Of a stretch of DNA of 64,000 bases, positions 38,453-46,874 are shown piece by piece (the first letter of the stretch is position 1; every line of letters begins with the position of its first letter). A program made the position numbers and the translations under genes. This stretch comes from Streptomyces sp. GQFP (GTDB taxonomy: Bacteria; Actinomycetota; Actinomycetes; Streptomycetales; Streptomycetaceae). The stretch lies in the NCBI RefSeq assembly GCF_021545335.1, contig NZ_CP089312.1:2728001-2792000 (forward strand). The letters run 5' to 3'. The notes below the pieces were generated by a model, which was not told where the DNA came from, ran no database searches, and saw only the letters and a list, made by a program, of their open reading frames with translations.

Positions 38453-40567
38453 GTGACGACCCGCAGCGTGTACGTGACCGGGATCGACCGGGGCGACGGC
38501 CGCCAGGTCGTCGAGCTGGGAGTCATGGAGCTGCTGACCCGGCAGGTCGACCGGGTCGGCGTCTTCCGCCCCCTGGTGCACGACAACCCGGACCGCCTCT
38601 TCGAGCTGCTGCGCGCCCGCTACCGCCTCTCCCAGGACCCGGCGACGGTGTACGGCATGGACTACCCGGAGGCGTCCGCCCTCCAGGCCGAGCAGGGCAC
38701 CGACGAGCTCGTCTCCACCCTCGTCGACCGCTTCCTGCGCGTCGCGCGCGAGTACGACGTCGTCCTCGTCCTCGGTACCGACTTCGCCGACACCCAGTTC
38801 CCGGACGAGCTGGCCCTCAACGCCCGCCTCGCGAACGAGTTCGGCGCGTCCGTCGTCGCGGTCGTCGGCGGACGCGACCAGCCCCCCGAGTCCGTGCTCG
38901 CCGAGACCCGCAACGCGTACCGCGCGTACGAGGCGCTGGGCTGCGACGTCCTCGCGATGGTCGCCAACCGCGTCGCCCGCGAGGACCGCGCCGACATAGC
39001 CGAGGGCCTCGACTCCCGTCTCCCCGTGCCCTGTTACGTCCTCCCCGACGAGCCCGCCCTCTCCGCGCCGACGGTCGCCCAGATCACCCACGCCCTCGGC
39101 GGCAAGGTGGTCCTCGGCGACGACTCGGGCCTCGCCCGTGACGCGCTGGACTTCGTCTTCGGCGGCGCGATGTTGCCCAACTTCCTGACGGCACTGACCC
39201 CCGGTTGCCTGGTCGTCACCCCCGGTGACCGCGCCGACCTGGTCGTCGGCGCCCTCGCCGCGCACAGCGCCGGTACGCCGCCCATCGCGGGCGTCCTGCT
39301 GACCCTGAACGAGCGCCCCAGCGACGAGGTCCTCACCCTGGCCGCCCGTCTCGCCCCCGGCACCCCGGTCGTCTCCGTGGCCGGCACCAGCTTCCCCACC
39401 GCCGCCCAACTCTTCTCCCTGGAGGGGAAGTTGAACGCGGCCACCCCGCGCAAAGCGGAGACCGCCCTCGGTCTCTTCGAGCGTCATGTGGATACGAGCG
39501 AACTGCTCAAGCGCGTTTCCGCGCCCAGCAGCGACCGTGTCACGCCCATGATGTTCGAGCACAAGCTCCTCGAACGCGCCCGCGCCGACAAGCGCCGGGT
39601 CGTCCTGCCCGAGGGCACCGAGGAACGCGTTCTGCACGCCGCCGAGGTGCTGCTGCGCCGGGGCGTCTGCGAACTGACGCTGCTCGGCCCGGTCGACGGC
39701 ATCCGCAAGAAGGCCGCCGACCTGGGCATCGACCTCGGCGACACCCAGCTGATCGACCCGCAGACCTCCGAACTGCGGGACAGGTTCGCCGAGAAGTACG
39801 CCGCCCTCCGCGCCCACCGGGGCGTCACGGTCGAGCTGGCCTACGACGTCGTCTCGGACGTCAACTACTTCGGCACGCTGATGGTCCAGGAGGGCCTCGC
39901 CGACGGCATGGTGTCGGGCTCTGTGCACTCCACGGCCGCGACGATCCGCCCCGCCTTCGAGATCATCAAGACCAAGCCGGACGCCGACATCGTCTCCTCC
40001 GTCTTCTTCATGTGCCTGGCCGACAAGGTCCTCGTCTACGGCGACTGCGCGGTCAACCCCGACCCGAACGCCGAGCAGTTGGCCGACATCGCCATCCAAT
40101 CGGCCGCCACCGCCGAGCAGTTCGGCGTCGAGCCGAGGATCGCGATGCTGTCGTACTCCACGGGTACGTCGGGGTCGGGCGCCGACGTCGACAAGGTGCG
40201 GGAGGCGACGGAGCTGGTGCGCTCGCGGCGCCCTGACCTCCGTATCGAAGGACCCATCCAGTACGACGCGGCCGTCGAACCGACCGTGGCCGCCACCAAG
40301 CTGCCCGGTTCCGAAGTCGCGGGCCAGGCAAGCGTGTTGATCTTCCCGGACCTCAACACCGGCAACAACACCTACAAGGCCGTACAGCGTTCGGCCGGCG
40401 CGATCGCCGTCGGCCCGGTCCTCCAGGGCCTGCGCAAGCCGGTCAACGACCTCTCCCGGGGCGCCCTGGTCCCGGACATCGTCACGACGGTCGCGATCAC
40501 CGCGATCCAGGCCCAGACCTCCCAGACCACTGACTCCGCCCCCACCCCGAAGGTGCCCCACCAGTGA
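38453..40567 (+). CDS. pta: phosphate acetyltransferase
   Basis: 704 residues, converting acetyl-CoA and phosphate to acetyl phosphate. This is the long form: an N-terminal P-loop-like domain (about 1-200; RSVYVTGIDRGDGRQVVEL has a degenerate P-loop without GKS/T), a middle DRTGG domain (about 210-330), and the catalytic PTA_PTB domain (about 375-700) with VVLPEGTEERVLHAA, VSGSVHSTAATIRPA and TGTSGSGADVDKVREAT. GTG 38453 is preceded by GGAGAG; the longer open frame upstream has no support. The stop overlaps the ackA start by GTGA, so pta and ackA are translated together. Confidence 0.96.
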   Translation: MTTRSVYVTGIDRGDGRQVVELGVMELLTRQVDRVGVFRPLVHDNPDRLFELLRARYRLSQDPATVYGMDYPEASALQAEQGTDELVSTLVDRFLRVAREYDVVLVLGTDFADTQFPDELALNARLANEFGASVVAVVGGRDQPPESVLAETRNAYRAYEALGCDVLAMVANRVAREDRADIAEGLDSRLPVPCYVLPDEPALSAPTVAQITHALGGKVVLGDDSGLARDALDFVFGGAMLPNFLTALTPGCLVVTPGDRADLVVGALAAHSAGTPPIAGVLLTLNERPSDEVLTLAARLAPGTPVVSVAGTSFPTAAQLFSLEGKLNAATPRKAETALGLFERHVDTSELLKRVSAPSSDRVTPMMFEHKLLERARADKRRVVLPEGTEERVLHAAEVLLRRGVCELTLLGPVDGIRKKAADLGIDLGDTQLIDPQTSELRDRFAEKYAALRAHRGVTVELAYDVVSDVNYFGTLMVQEGLADGMVSGSVHSTAATIRPAFEIIKTKPDADIVSSVFFMCLADKVLVYGDCAVNPDPNAEQLADIAIQSAATAEQFGVEPRIAMLSYSTGTSGSGADVDKVREATELVRSRRPDLRIEGPIQYDAAVEPTVAATKLPGSEVAGQASVLIFPDLNTGNNTYKAVQRSAGAIAVGPVLQGLRKPVNDLSRGALVPDIVTTVAITAIQAQTSQTTDSAPTPKVPHQ

Positions 40568-41808
40568 CCGCGACCCGTGTCCTCGTCCTCAACTCCGGCT
40601 CCTCCTCGCTGAAGTACCAGCTGCTCGACATGCGCGACAGCAGCCGGCTCGCCGTGGGCCTGGTGGAACGCATCGGCGAGGAGACGTCCCGCCTGAAGCA
40701 CACCCCGCTGGCGACGGGCGGCGAGTCCCGTGAGCGCACGGGTCCGATCGCCGACCACGGGGCCGCTCTCAAGGCGGTCGCGGAGGAGCTGGCGAAGGAC
40801 CAACTGGGTCTGGAATCCCCTCAGTTGGCGGCCATAGGACATCGCGTCGTGCACGGTGGCCAGACCTTCACCGAGCCGACGGTCGTCGACGAGACGGTAT
40901 TGGCGGAGATCGAGCGGCTGATCCCCGTAGCACCGCTCCACAATCCGGCGAACCTCACCGGCATCCGTACGGCCCAGGCCCTGCGCCCCGACCTCCCCCA
41001 GGTCGCGGTCTTCGACACGGCCTTCCACACCACGATGCCGGAGTCGGCGGCCCGCTACGCGATCGACGTGAAGACGGCCGACGAGTACCGGATCAGGCGG
41101 TACGGGTTCCACGGCACGTCCCACGCGTACGTGTCCCGGGAGACCGCGCGGCTCCTCGGCCGAGCGCCCGAGGACGTGAACGTGATCGTGCTGCACCTGG
41201 GGAACGGGGCGTCCGCGTCCGCCGTACAGGGCGGGCGGTGTGTGGACACCTCGATGGGGCTGACGCCGCTGGAGGGGCTGGTGATGGGGACCCGGTCCGG
41301 TGACCTGGATCCGGCCGTCATCTTCCATTTGGCGCGTGTTGGCGGAATGTCCACGGACGAGATCGACACTCTTCTCAACACGAAGAGCGGCTTGATCGGC
41401 CTGTGCGGAGACAACGACATGCGGGAAATCCGCCGCCGTATCGACGAGGGCGGCGCGGACGCCCCGGCGGCCCGGCTGGCCTTCGACATCTACATCCACC
41501 GTCTGAAGAAGTACATCGGCGCCTATTACGCGGTACTCGGCCGGGTGGACGCCATCGCGTTCACGGCCGGGGTCGGCGAGAACGCGGCGCCGGTGCGCGA
41601 GGCGGCGGTGGCCGGTCTGGAGGGCCTGGGCGTGGCCGTGGACGGCGCCCTGAACCTCGTACGCGGCTCCGAGGCCCGTCTGATCTCGCCCGTGGAGTCC
41701 AGAGTCGCGGTTGCGGTCGTCCCGACGGACGAGGAGCTGGAGATCGCGACACAGACGTACGCACTGGTGGGAACGGGCGGCGAAACGAGCGCCGAAACGG
41801 ACAACTGA
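40564..41808 (+). CDS. ackA: acetate kinase
   Basis: 414 residues, acting on acetyl phosphate and ADP to give acetate and ATP. ASKHA-family signatures are VLVLNSGSSSLKYQLLDM at the N-terminus, AVFDTAFHTTMPESAARYA, the phosphate loop VLHLGNGASASAVQGGRCVDTSMGLTP-type region (41190-41270) and FTAGVGENAAPVREA. The GTG start overlaps pta by 4 bp. The length and motifs are standard; this is the second step of the Pta-AckA pathway. Confidence 0.97.
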   Translation: MTATRVLVLNSGSSSLKYQLLDMRDSSRLAVGLVERIGEETSRLKHTPLATGGESRERTGPIADHGAALKAVAEELAKDQLGLESPQLAAIGHRVVHGGQTFTEPTVVDETVLAEIERLIPVAPLHNPANLTGIRTAQALRPDLPQVAVFDTAFHTTMPESAARYAIDVKTADEYRIRRYGFHGTSHAYVSRETARLLGRAPEDVNVIVLHLGNGASASAVQGGRCVDTSMGLTPLEGLVMGTRSGDLDPAVIFHLARVGGMSTDEIDTLLNTKSGLIGLCGDNDMREIRRRIDEGGADAPAARLAFDIYIHRLKKYIGAYYAVLGRVDAIAFTAGVGENAAPVREAAVAGLEGLGVAVDGALNLVRGSEARLISPVESRVAVAVVPTDEELEIATQTYALVGTGGETSAETDN

Positions 41809-41959
41809 AGACACTGAGCGGATATTGATGGGAGAGCCTCACTTGAGCGCTATCCCGCCCCTTTGTGTTCAGGCCGTGCCTTCTGCGGTCTTCTACGGCC
41901 TTCTGTGTCGTCCACCAGGCGGAATATTCCGAAGCGAAACAAACCGATAGGATCGCCCC

Positions 41960-43390
41960 ATGCGCCGTTCGAAAATCGTTTGTACTCTCGGCCCCGCGGT
42001 CGACTCCCATGAAATGCTCGTGTCGCTGATCGAGGCCGGCATGAATGTGGCCCGCTTCAACTTCAGCCACGGCACGCACGCCGAGCACCAGGGCCGGTAC
42101 GACCGGGTCCGGGCCGCCGCCAAGGAGACCGGCCGGGCGATCGGTGTCCTGGCCGACCTGCAGGGCCCGAAGATCCGCCTGGAGACCTTCGCGGAGGGCC
42201 CCGTCGAGCTGGTCCGGGGCGACGAGTTCGTCATCACCACCGAGGACGTCCCCGGTGACAAGACCATCTGCGGTACGACGTACAAGGGCCTGCCGGGTGA
42301 TGTGTCGCGCGGCGACCAGATCCTGATCAACGACGGCAACGTCGAGCTGAAGGTCCTGGACGTCGACGGTTCGCGGGTGAAGTCGATCGTCATCGAGGGC
42401 GGCGTCATCTCGGACCACAAGGGCATCAACCTGCCCGGCGCGGCCGTGAACGTCCCGGCCCTGTCCGAGAAGGACATCGACGACCTGCGCTTCGCCCTGC
42501 GCATGGGCTGCGACCTGGTCGCACTGTCCTTCGTCCGCGACGCCGCCGACGTGGACGACGTCCACAAGATCATGGACGAGGAGGGGCGCCGCGTCCCGGT
42601 CATCGCCAAGGTGGAGAAGCCGCAGGCGGTCGAGAACATGGACGCCGTCGTCGCGGCCTTCGACGGTGTGATGGTGGCCCGTGGCGACCTGGCCGTCGAG
42701 TACCCCCTGGAGCGGGTCCCGATGGTGCAGAAGCGCCTCGTGGAGCTGTGCCGGCGCAACGCCAAGCCGGTGATCGTCGCGACCCAGATGATGGAGTCGA
42801 TGATCACCAACTCCCGCCCGACACGCGCCGAGGCGTCCGACGTGGCGAACGCGATCCTGGACGGCGCGGACGCGGTCATGCTGTCCGCCGAGTCGAGCGT
42901 GGGCGCGTACCCGATCGAGACGGTCAAGACGATGTCGAAGATCGTCGCGGCGGCGGAGGAGGAGCTGCTCTCCAAGGGCCTCCAGCCCCTGGTCCCCGGC
43001 AAGAAGCCGAAGACACAGGGCGGTTCGGTCGCCCGCGCGGCCTGCGAGATCGCCGACTTCCTCGGCGGCAAGGGCCTGGTCGCCTTCACCAAGTCCGGCG
43101 ACACGGCCCGCCGCCTCTCCCGCTACCGCGCCGCCCAGCCGATCGTCGCCTTCACGACGGACGAGGGCACCCGCAACCAGCTCTCCCTGAGCTGGGGCGT
43201 CGACTCGTACGTCGTCCCGTTCGTGAACAGCACGGACGAGATGGTCTCCCTGGTCGACCAGGAGATGCTCAAGCTGGGCCGCTTCAAGGTGGGCGAGGTC
43301 GTCGTCATGACGGCCGGCTCCCCGCCCGGCGTCCCGGGTACTACGAACATGGTCCGGGTGCATCACTTGGGCGAGGGCGAACAGGCCTGA
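41960..43390 (+). CDS. pyk: pyruvate kinase
   Basis: 476 residues. Signatures are MRRSKIVCTLGPAVDS, the active-site region VIAKVEKPQAVENM and MVARGDLAVEYPLERVPMVQ, the K+ and substrate-binding TQMMESMITNSRPTRAEASDVANAI, and a C-terminal allosteric domain (about 350-470). It makes pyruvate and ATP from PEP. It lies 150 bp after ackA with its own upstream region; a TAGGAT box is 11 bases before the ATG, so the leader is short. A strong hairpin terminator follows. Streptomycetes commonly have two pyk genes; this is the one linked to pta-ackA. Confidence 0.97.
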   Translation: MRRSKIVCTLGPAVDSHEMLVSLIEAGMNVARFNFSHGTHAEHQGRYDRVRAAAKETGRAIGVLADLQGPKIRLETFAEGPVELVRGDEFVITTEDVPGDKTICGTTYKGLPGDVSRGDQILINDGNVELKVLDVDGSRVKSIVIEGGVISDHKGINLPGAAVNVPALSEKDIDDLRFALRMGCDLVALSFVRDAADVDDVHKIMDEEGRRVPVIAKVEKPQAVENMDAVVAAFDGVMVARGDLAVEYPLERVPMVQKRLVELCRRNAKPVIVATQMMESMITNSRPTRAEASDVANAILDGADAVMLSAESSVGAYPIETVKTMSKIVAAAEEELLSKGLQPLVPGKKPKTQGGSVARAACEIADFLGGKGLVAFTKSGDTARRLSRYRAAQPIVAFTTDEGTRNQLSLSWGVDSYVVPFVNSTDEMVSLVDQEMLKLGRFKVGEVVVMTAGSPPGVPGTTNMVRVHHLGEGEQA

Positions 43391-43419
43391 CGGGCGGTTG
43401 CCCGCACGCCCCGCACAGA

Positions 43420-43464
43420 CCTGTGGCCCGGCCCCCCGCCAACAGCGGTGGGCCGGGCCACAGG
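43420..43464 (+). terminator. terminator hairpin after pyk
   Basis: CCTGTGGCCCGGCCC (43420-43434) pairs perfectly with GGGCCGGGCCACAGG (43450-43464) around a 15-base loop. There is no U-run. It lies between convergent pyk and the Ser/Thr-rich gene and may serve both. Confidence 0.8.
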
Positions 43465-43498
43465 CCTCGGTGCGGCTCCCGAACGGGGATGTGTGCGC

Positions 43499-44890
43499 TC
43501 AGGTCGTGTACTGGTGCAGGCCCGGGACCTCCAGGGTCCCGCCGAACTGGCCGGCCTGGGTGACCGTCACCTTCGTGAAGTAGATCAGCGGGATGTTCAG
43601 CGGCGGCGGGTTCTTCGGGTCGAACGTGATCGGGATCAGGCCGAACAGGTTCCCGGAGATGCTCTCCGTGTACATGATCGTCTCGCCGCCGGTGATCGTG
43701 GACGTCGTGCCCTTGCCCGCCTGCACGTGGTAGGTCTTGCCGGACGTGTCGTCCTTGACCAGCTGGTGCAGGTCACCGATGTCGGTGCCATCGGAGATCA
43801 CGTACTTCAGGACCTCCTTGACCGTGCCGTCGGCCGTGCGGACCTTGACGATGCCCTTGTAGTCCGCGCCCTTGAGCGTCAGCGAACTGGCTTCCAGCGT
43901 CCACGGGTCGACGGGCAGCCGGATCGAGTTGTCGACGCCGCCCTCGTCGTCGGTGGCGGCCGGGCAGTCGTCCGCGTCGGTCGTCTCGCTCGCCGAGGGG
44001 CTCGGGGTTGCCGTGGCCTCGTCGGCTGCCGCCTCCGTGGTGTCCTCGGCCGCCTTGGTCGTGTCCTCGGCGGAGTCCTTGAGGACCTCGGTGACCTTCG
44101 CGGTCGTGTCCTTGACCGTGGTGGAGTCTGTCGTGTCCTTGCTGTCGTCGGAGCCCGCCTCCGCGCTCGCCGCGGGTGACGCGGCCGGCGTCGGAGTGGC
44201 GCTCTCGGTGGTCCCGGTGGTCTCGGTCGACTCCGTGGTGCCCGTGGTCTCCGTCGACTCCGTGGTCGACGTGGACGTCGAGTCGCTCGACGACGTCTCG
44301 CCCGTGAAGATGCCCGTGATCGCGTCGCCGATGGTCTCCAGCAGGCCGCCGCTCTCCTCGGTGGCGCTCGCGCTCGCCGAGGGGGTGGGCGTGGCCGTGT
44401 CGCTGCCGCCGCCGGTGCCGCCGCTGGACGTCGTCTTGCTCGCGGAGGGCGTCGGTGTCGGCTCGGCCGTGTCGTCGGAACCTGAATCCGACGAATCGTC
44501 CGAGGAACCGGAGTCCGAGTCCGTGGCGGTGGCCGAGGGGGACGGCTCCGTCGCCGTGTCCTCGTCGTCGGACGACGAGGAGCTGGTGGACGCGGACGGC
44601 GTCGCCGCAGTGTCCGTACCGTCCTCGGTGCCGTCCAGCACCTCGACGCACTTCTGGTATTCCTCGGCCGTCAGAGTCTTCGTCGTCTGGTCGTCGTCGG
44701 CACGTGCGAGGGTCGGCGTGAACCCCATGCCCATGAGCACCGCGGTCGGCATCGCCGCCAGGGCTATCGCCTTTCCGGCAGGCATGTGGAACCTGGTGAA
44801 CAGCGGCTTCCTGGGGGCCGCGTGCCGCGGCCCGGTTCTCCCGCGGGACCCGTCCACATCGGTCCCGTGGGTCACCTCGTCAGCCGGCAC
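43499..44890 (-). CDS. Ser/Thr-rich secreted protein with conserved C-terminal domain
   Basis: 463 residues. A signal-like segment lies at about 38-62 (GKAIALAAMPTAVLMGMGF, then LARAD). Residues 85-310 are low complexity, rich in Ser, Thr, Asp, Glu and Pro (TESTETTGTTESTETTG and similar), a likely disordered or wall-spanning stretch. The C-terminal 150 residues look folded (SLTLKGADYKGIVKVRTADG, YVISDGTDIGDLHQLV, NIPLIYFTKVTVTQAG). No catalytic motif is seen; homologues have been mislabelled as hydrogenase proteins. The GTG start at 44890 lies within the DUF6114 gene (11 bp overlap) with GGGAGG before it. It is third in an operon with DUF6230 and DUF6114 genes. Confidence 0.78.
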   Translation of the reverse strand: MPADEVTHGTDVDGSRGRTGPRHAAPRKPLFTRFHMPAGKAIALAAMPTAVLMGMGFTPTLARADDDQTTKTLTAEEYQKCVEVLDGTEDGTDTAATPSASTSSSSSDDEDTATEPSPSATATDSDSGSSDDSSDSGSDDTAEPTPTPSASKTTSSGGTGGGSDTATPTPSASASATEESGGLLETIGDAITGIFTGETSSSDSTSTSTTESTETTGTTESTETTGTTESATPTPAASPAASAEAGSDDSKDTTDSTTVKDTTAKVTEVLKDSAEDTTKAAEDTTEAAADEATATPSPSASETTDADDCPAATDDEGGVDNSIRLPVDPWTLEASSLTLKGADYKGIVKVRTADGTVKEVLKYVISDGTDIGDLHQLVKDDTSGKTYHVQAGKGTTSTITGGETIMYTESISGNLFGLIPITFDPKNPPPLNIPLIYFTKVTVTQAGQFGGTLEVPGLHQYTT

Positions 44891-45464
44891 TGTGCCTCCC
44901 GTTCGCCCCGTTCACCGGGCTCGTTCCTGACAGATCGTTCGGCTCGTACGGCTCGTTCAGTTCGTTCGACGCGCTCGGCCCGGCCGCCGCGTCCGCTCCG
45001 TCGGCCTCAGCAGCCACAGGGGCCGCAGCGCTCTCGGGCTTCGCGGGCTCTCCGTACTTCGACTCCGGCACACCGGGCGCCCAGGCGATGGCCAGCGCAC
45101 CGCCGACCATGGCCAGCAGGAAGCCGATGAGGAACCCGCCGAAGTTGGACACCGGGAGGGACACCAGGGCCAGCAGGATCGCGGCGGTACCGGCGAAGGT
45201 CCGTACATGCTTCTGGAACCAGAGGCTGATACCGAGTACGACGAGCAGCACACCGATGATCAGGGATCCCGCGCCCGCAGTCGTCGACATCGCCATCGTC
45301 AGATGGCCGATCTGGAGGCTGTAGTACGGGAAGTACATGATCGGGACGCCGCCGAGCAGGACCAGGAGCCCGGCCCAGAACGGACGGGCGCCCCGCCAGT
45401 CGCGGAACTTCCGCTTGAAGACGCGAAGATAGTGCTCGTCCTGCGCGGGCGACTCGGCGTTCAT
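44880..45464 (-). CDS. DUF6114 membrane protein
   Basis: 194 residues with four TM segments (about 30-48, 52-82 and 88-135), beginning WRGARPFWAGLLVLLGGVPIMYFPY, then LLALVSLPVSNFGGFLIGFLLAMVGGAL, characteristic of DUF6114. The tail (about 140-194) is hydrophilic, rich in Ala, Glu and Asn. Its partner is always close to a DUF6230 gene in actinomycetes, as here. ATG 45464 follows AGGGAGC. Function unknown; together with the DUF6230 secreted protein it probably forms part of an envelope complex. Confidence 0.85.
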   Translation of the reverse strand: MNAESPAQDEHYLRVFKRKFRDWRGARPFWAGLLVLLGGVPIMYFPYYSLQIGHLTMAMSTTAGAGSLIIGVLLVVLGISLWFQKHVRTFAGTAAILLALVSLPVSNFGGFLIGFLLAMVGGALAIAWAPGVPESKYGEPAKPESAAAPVAAEADGADAAAGPSASNELNEPYEPNDLSGTSPVNGANGRHSAG

Positions 45465-45570
45465 GGAAAACAGCTCCCTGGAGCGGTGTTGCCGTGATGA
45501 GTGTTATTGCGGGTGTAGGAGAGCGAGCGAGCGGGCGGGGCACCATCGGGCCCCGCCCGTCACTGAGTGC

Positions 45571-46206
45571 CTAGTAGCACTCGGCGTCGGTGCCCTTCGA
45601 CAGCTTCATCGAGAGACCACTGAGCTTGAAGGTTCCGGCAGTGGTGGCCCACGCCGTCTGCTTCACGTCGGTGAGCACCGCGGAGTCGGCCTGCTGGGCG
45701 AAGCCGAACTTGCTGGCCCGCCCCTCGTCGAGCTCGCCCTGCTTGACCTTCGGTCCCTTGGTGATGGAACCGGCTGCCACACCGATGTCGATGCCCTTGA
45801 AGACCGCGTTGGCCTGCAGGTCCTCGACGTCGATGTACAGGTTCTCGGCCGCGACCGGGGTCGCGCCCCCGCCGGCTTCCAGCCGGAGGGTGACCGAACC
45901 CAGAACCGGGATGTTCGGCGTGACCACGGACTGGCACATGTTGGTGATCTCGGCAGAATTGAACGCCGAGACCGCGACGGGGTGCACCGCGTTGCCGGGA
46001 CCGATGTCAACGGCCCCGTACTGCGAGAACCCCGTACCGTCGAGCTTGTCCGCCGTCACCTTGAACGACTGACCAGACACACTGAACGAAGCGGCGAGAG
46101 CACCCTGCGCGAGGGCGACACCTATACATGCCGTGGCGGCGACGCTGGGCACCATCACCACAGCGAACCGCTTCCATCTGGTCCCGCCACGCACTTGGGA
46201 CTCCAT
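45571..46206 (-). CDS. DUF6230 secreted protein
   Basis: 211 residues with a signal peptide or N-terminal TM (RWKRFAVVMVPSVAATACIG, then VALAQGALAASFSVSGQ). The mature part is beta-rich (FKVTADKLDGTGFSQYG, TLRLEAGGGATPVAAENLYID) and has two Cys near the middle and the C-terminal end. Homologues are sometimes called cholesterol esterase, without visible esterase motifs, so that name is not supported. ATG 46206 has AAGGAGGAAAT directly upstream and is preferred over the upstream ATG 46230. It is the first gene of the DUF6230-DUF6114-secreted operon. Confidence 0.85.
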   Translation of the reverse strand: MESQVRGGTRWKRFAVVMVPSVAATACIGVALAQGALAASFSVSGQSFKVTADKLDGTGFSQYGAVDIGPGNAVHPVAVSAFNSAEITNMCQSVVTPNIPVLGSVTLRLEAGGGATPVAAENLYIDVEDLQANAVFKGIDIGVAAGSITKGPKVKQGELDEGRASKFGFAQQADSAVLTDVKQTAWATTAGTFKLSGLSMKLSKGTDAECY

Positions 46207-46583
46207 ATTTCCTCCTTCTCGGACGTACATCTCCTGGCCCTGACTGCCCCATGACGGCGGCTCAGCCGGGCAGGGATGGGAGAAGTGCTACGTCCTCGGT
46301 AAGGAGAGCGCCCGCGCTCACGGCGCGAACAGCGCCCGAATCACCGGCGATCACCCCCGAGCGACAACCACTGGGTCGCGCCTGACACACATCACGCACA
46401 ACCTTGCCGGACAGGCTCCACCGAAAGGCGAAGACCCCCCTGCCCGAGAGCCGGCGCCACTGCCGCCGACTCTGCCCGGTGGGGACCCAACAACTCCCGG
46501 GCGCCCGACTGGCTGTCGGGGTACGGGATAGGACCGAGCGTCGCCGATCGTGGTGCATTCTCGCCGCCCGCACAAGGGGGTTC

Positions 46584-46599
46584 GTTACTGGCTAGTAAC
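46584..46599. promoter_or_regulatory. GTTACT-N4-AGTAAC palindrome
   Basis: A perfect dyad, GTTACTGGCTAGTAAC, upstream of the DUF6230 operon (378 bp from its start). A similar TTACT-N3-AGTAA lies at 46715-46727. The spacing and shape are typical for TetR-family sites; a TetR gene lies at 48082. Confidence 0.5.
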
Positions 46600-46729
46600 G
46601 GGCAGATAACCGAGCAGCGACCCATGGGTATTGCTCGACAACGCTGGGTGTCCCTCACGGGGGTGACAAACCGTCCGCTTCCCACCCCAAACCCGACAGC
46701 GCGACGCCTTCGACTTACTCCAAGTAACA

Positions 46730-46767
46730 GCGGTCGCGATTACCAAGATTTGGTAAAGCGCGACCGC
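46730..46767 (-). terminator. composite hairpin downstream of the thioredoxin-TPR gene
   Basis: GCGGTCGCG pairs with CGCGACCGC (46730-46738 / 46759-46767) and an inner TTACCAA-GAT-TTGGTAA dyad sits between them. It lies about 110 bp past the stop of the minus-strand gene ending at 46875, so it may end that transcript; the AT-rich inner dyad could instead be a protein site. Confidence 0.5.
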
Positions 46768-46874
46768 ATTGGCACTCGATCGGCAAATCCTTCACGCGGG
46801 CAACACGCGTCGCGATGTTTAGCGACAGGTCAGACCACTGATCGGGCGCGCCCAACACCCGTGGGTCCGACCGG

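Larger units (their letters stand above)
46207..46874. other. non-coding region with palindromes
   Basis: About 670 bp with no convincing gene on either strand. It holds GTTACT-GGCT-AGTAAC (46584-46599), TTACT-CCA-AGTAA (46715-46727) and a composite hairpin at 46730-46767. The first part should hold the promoter of the DUF6230 operon. Confidence 0.5.

Noticed and set aside
37265..40561. 1098-codon minus-strand frame
   Set aside because: Shadow of pta and an out-of-frame reading of pfkA; no recognisable product.
43499..44890. Hydrogenase maturation protein label for the Ser/Thr-rich gene
   Set aside because: No HypF motifs (acylphosphatase, zinc finger, YrdC) are visible; a signal sequence and a disordered stalk are.
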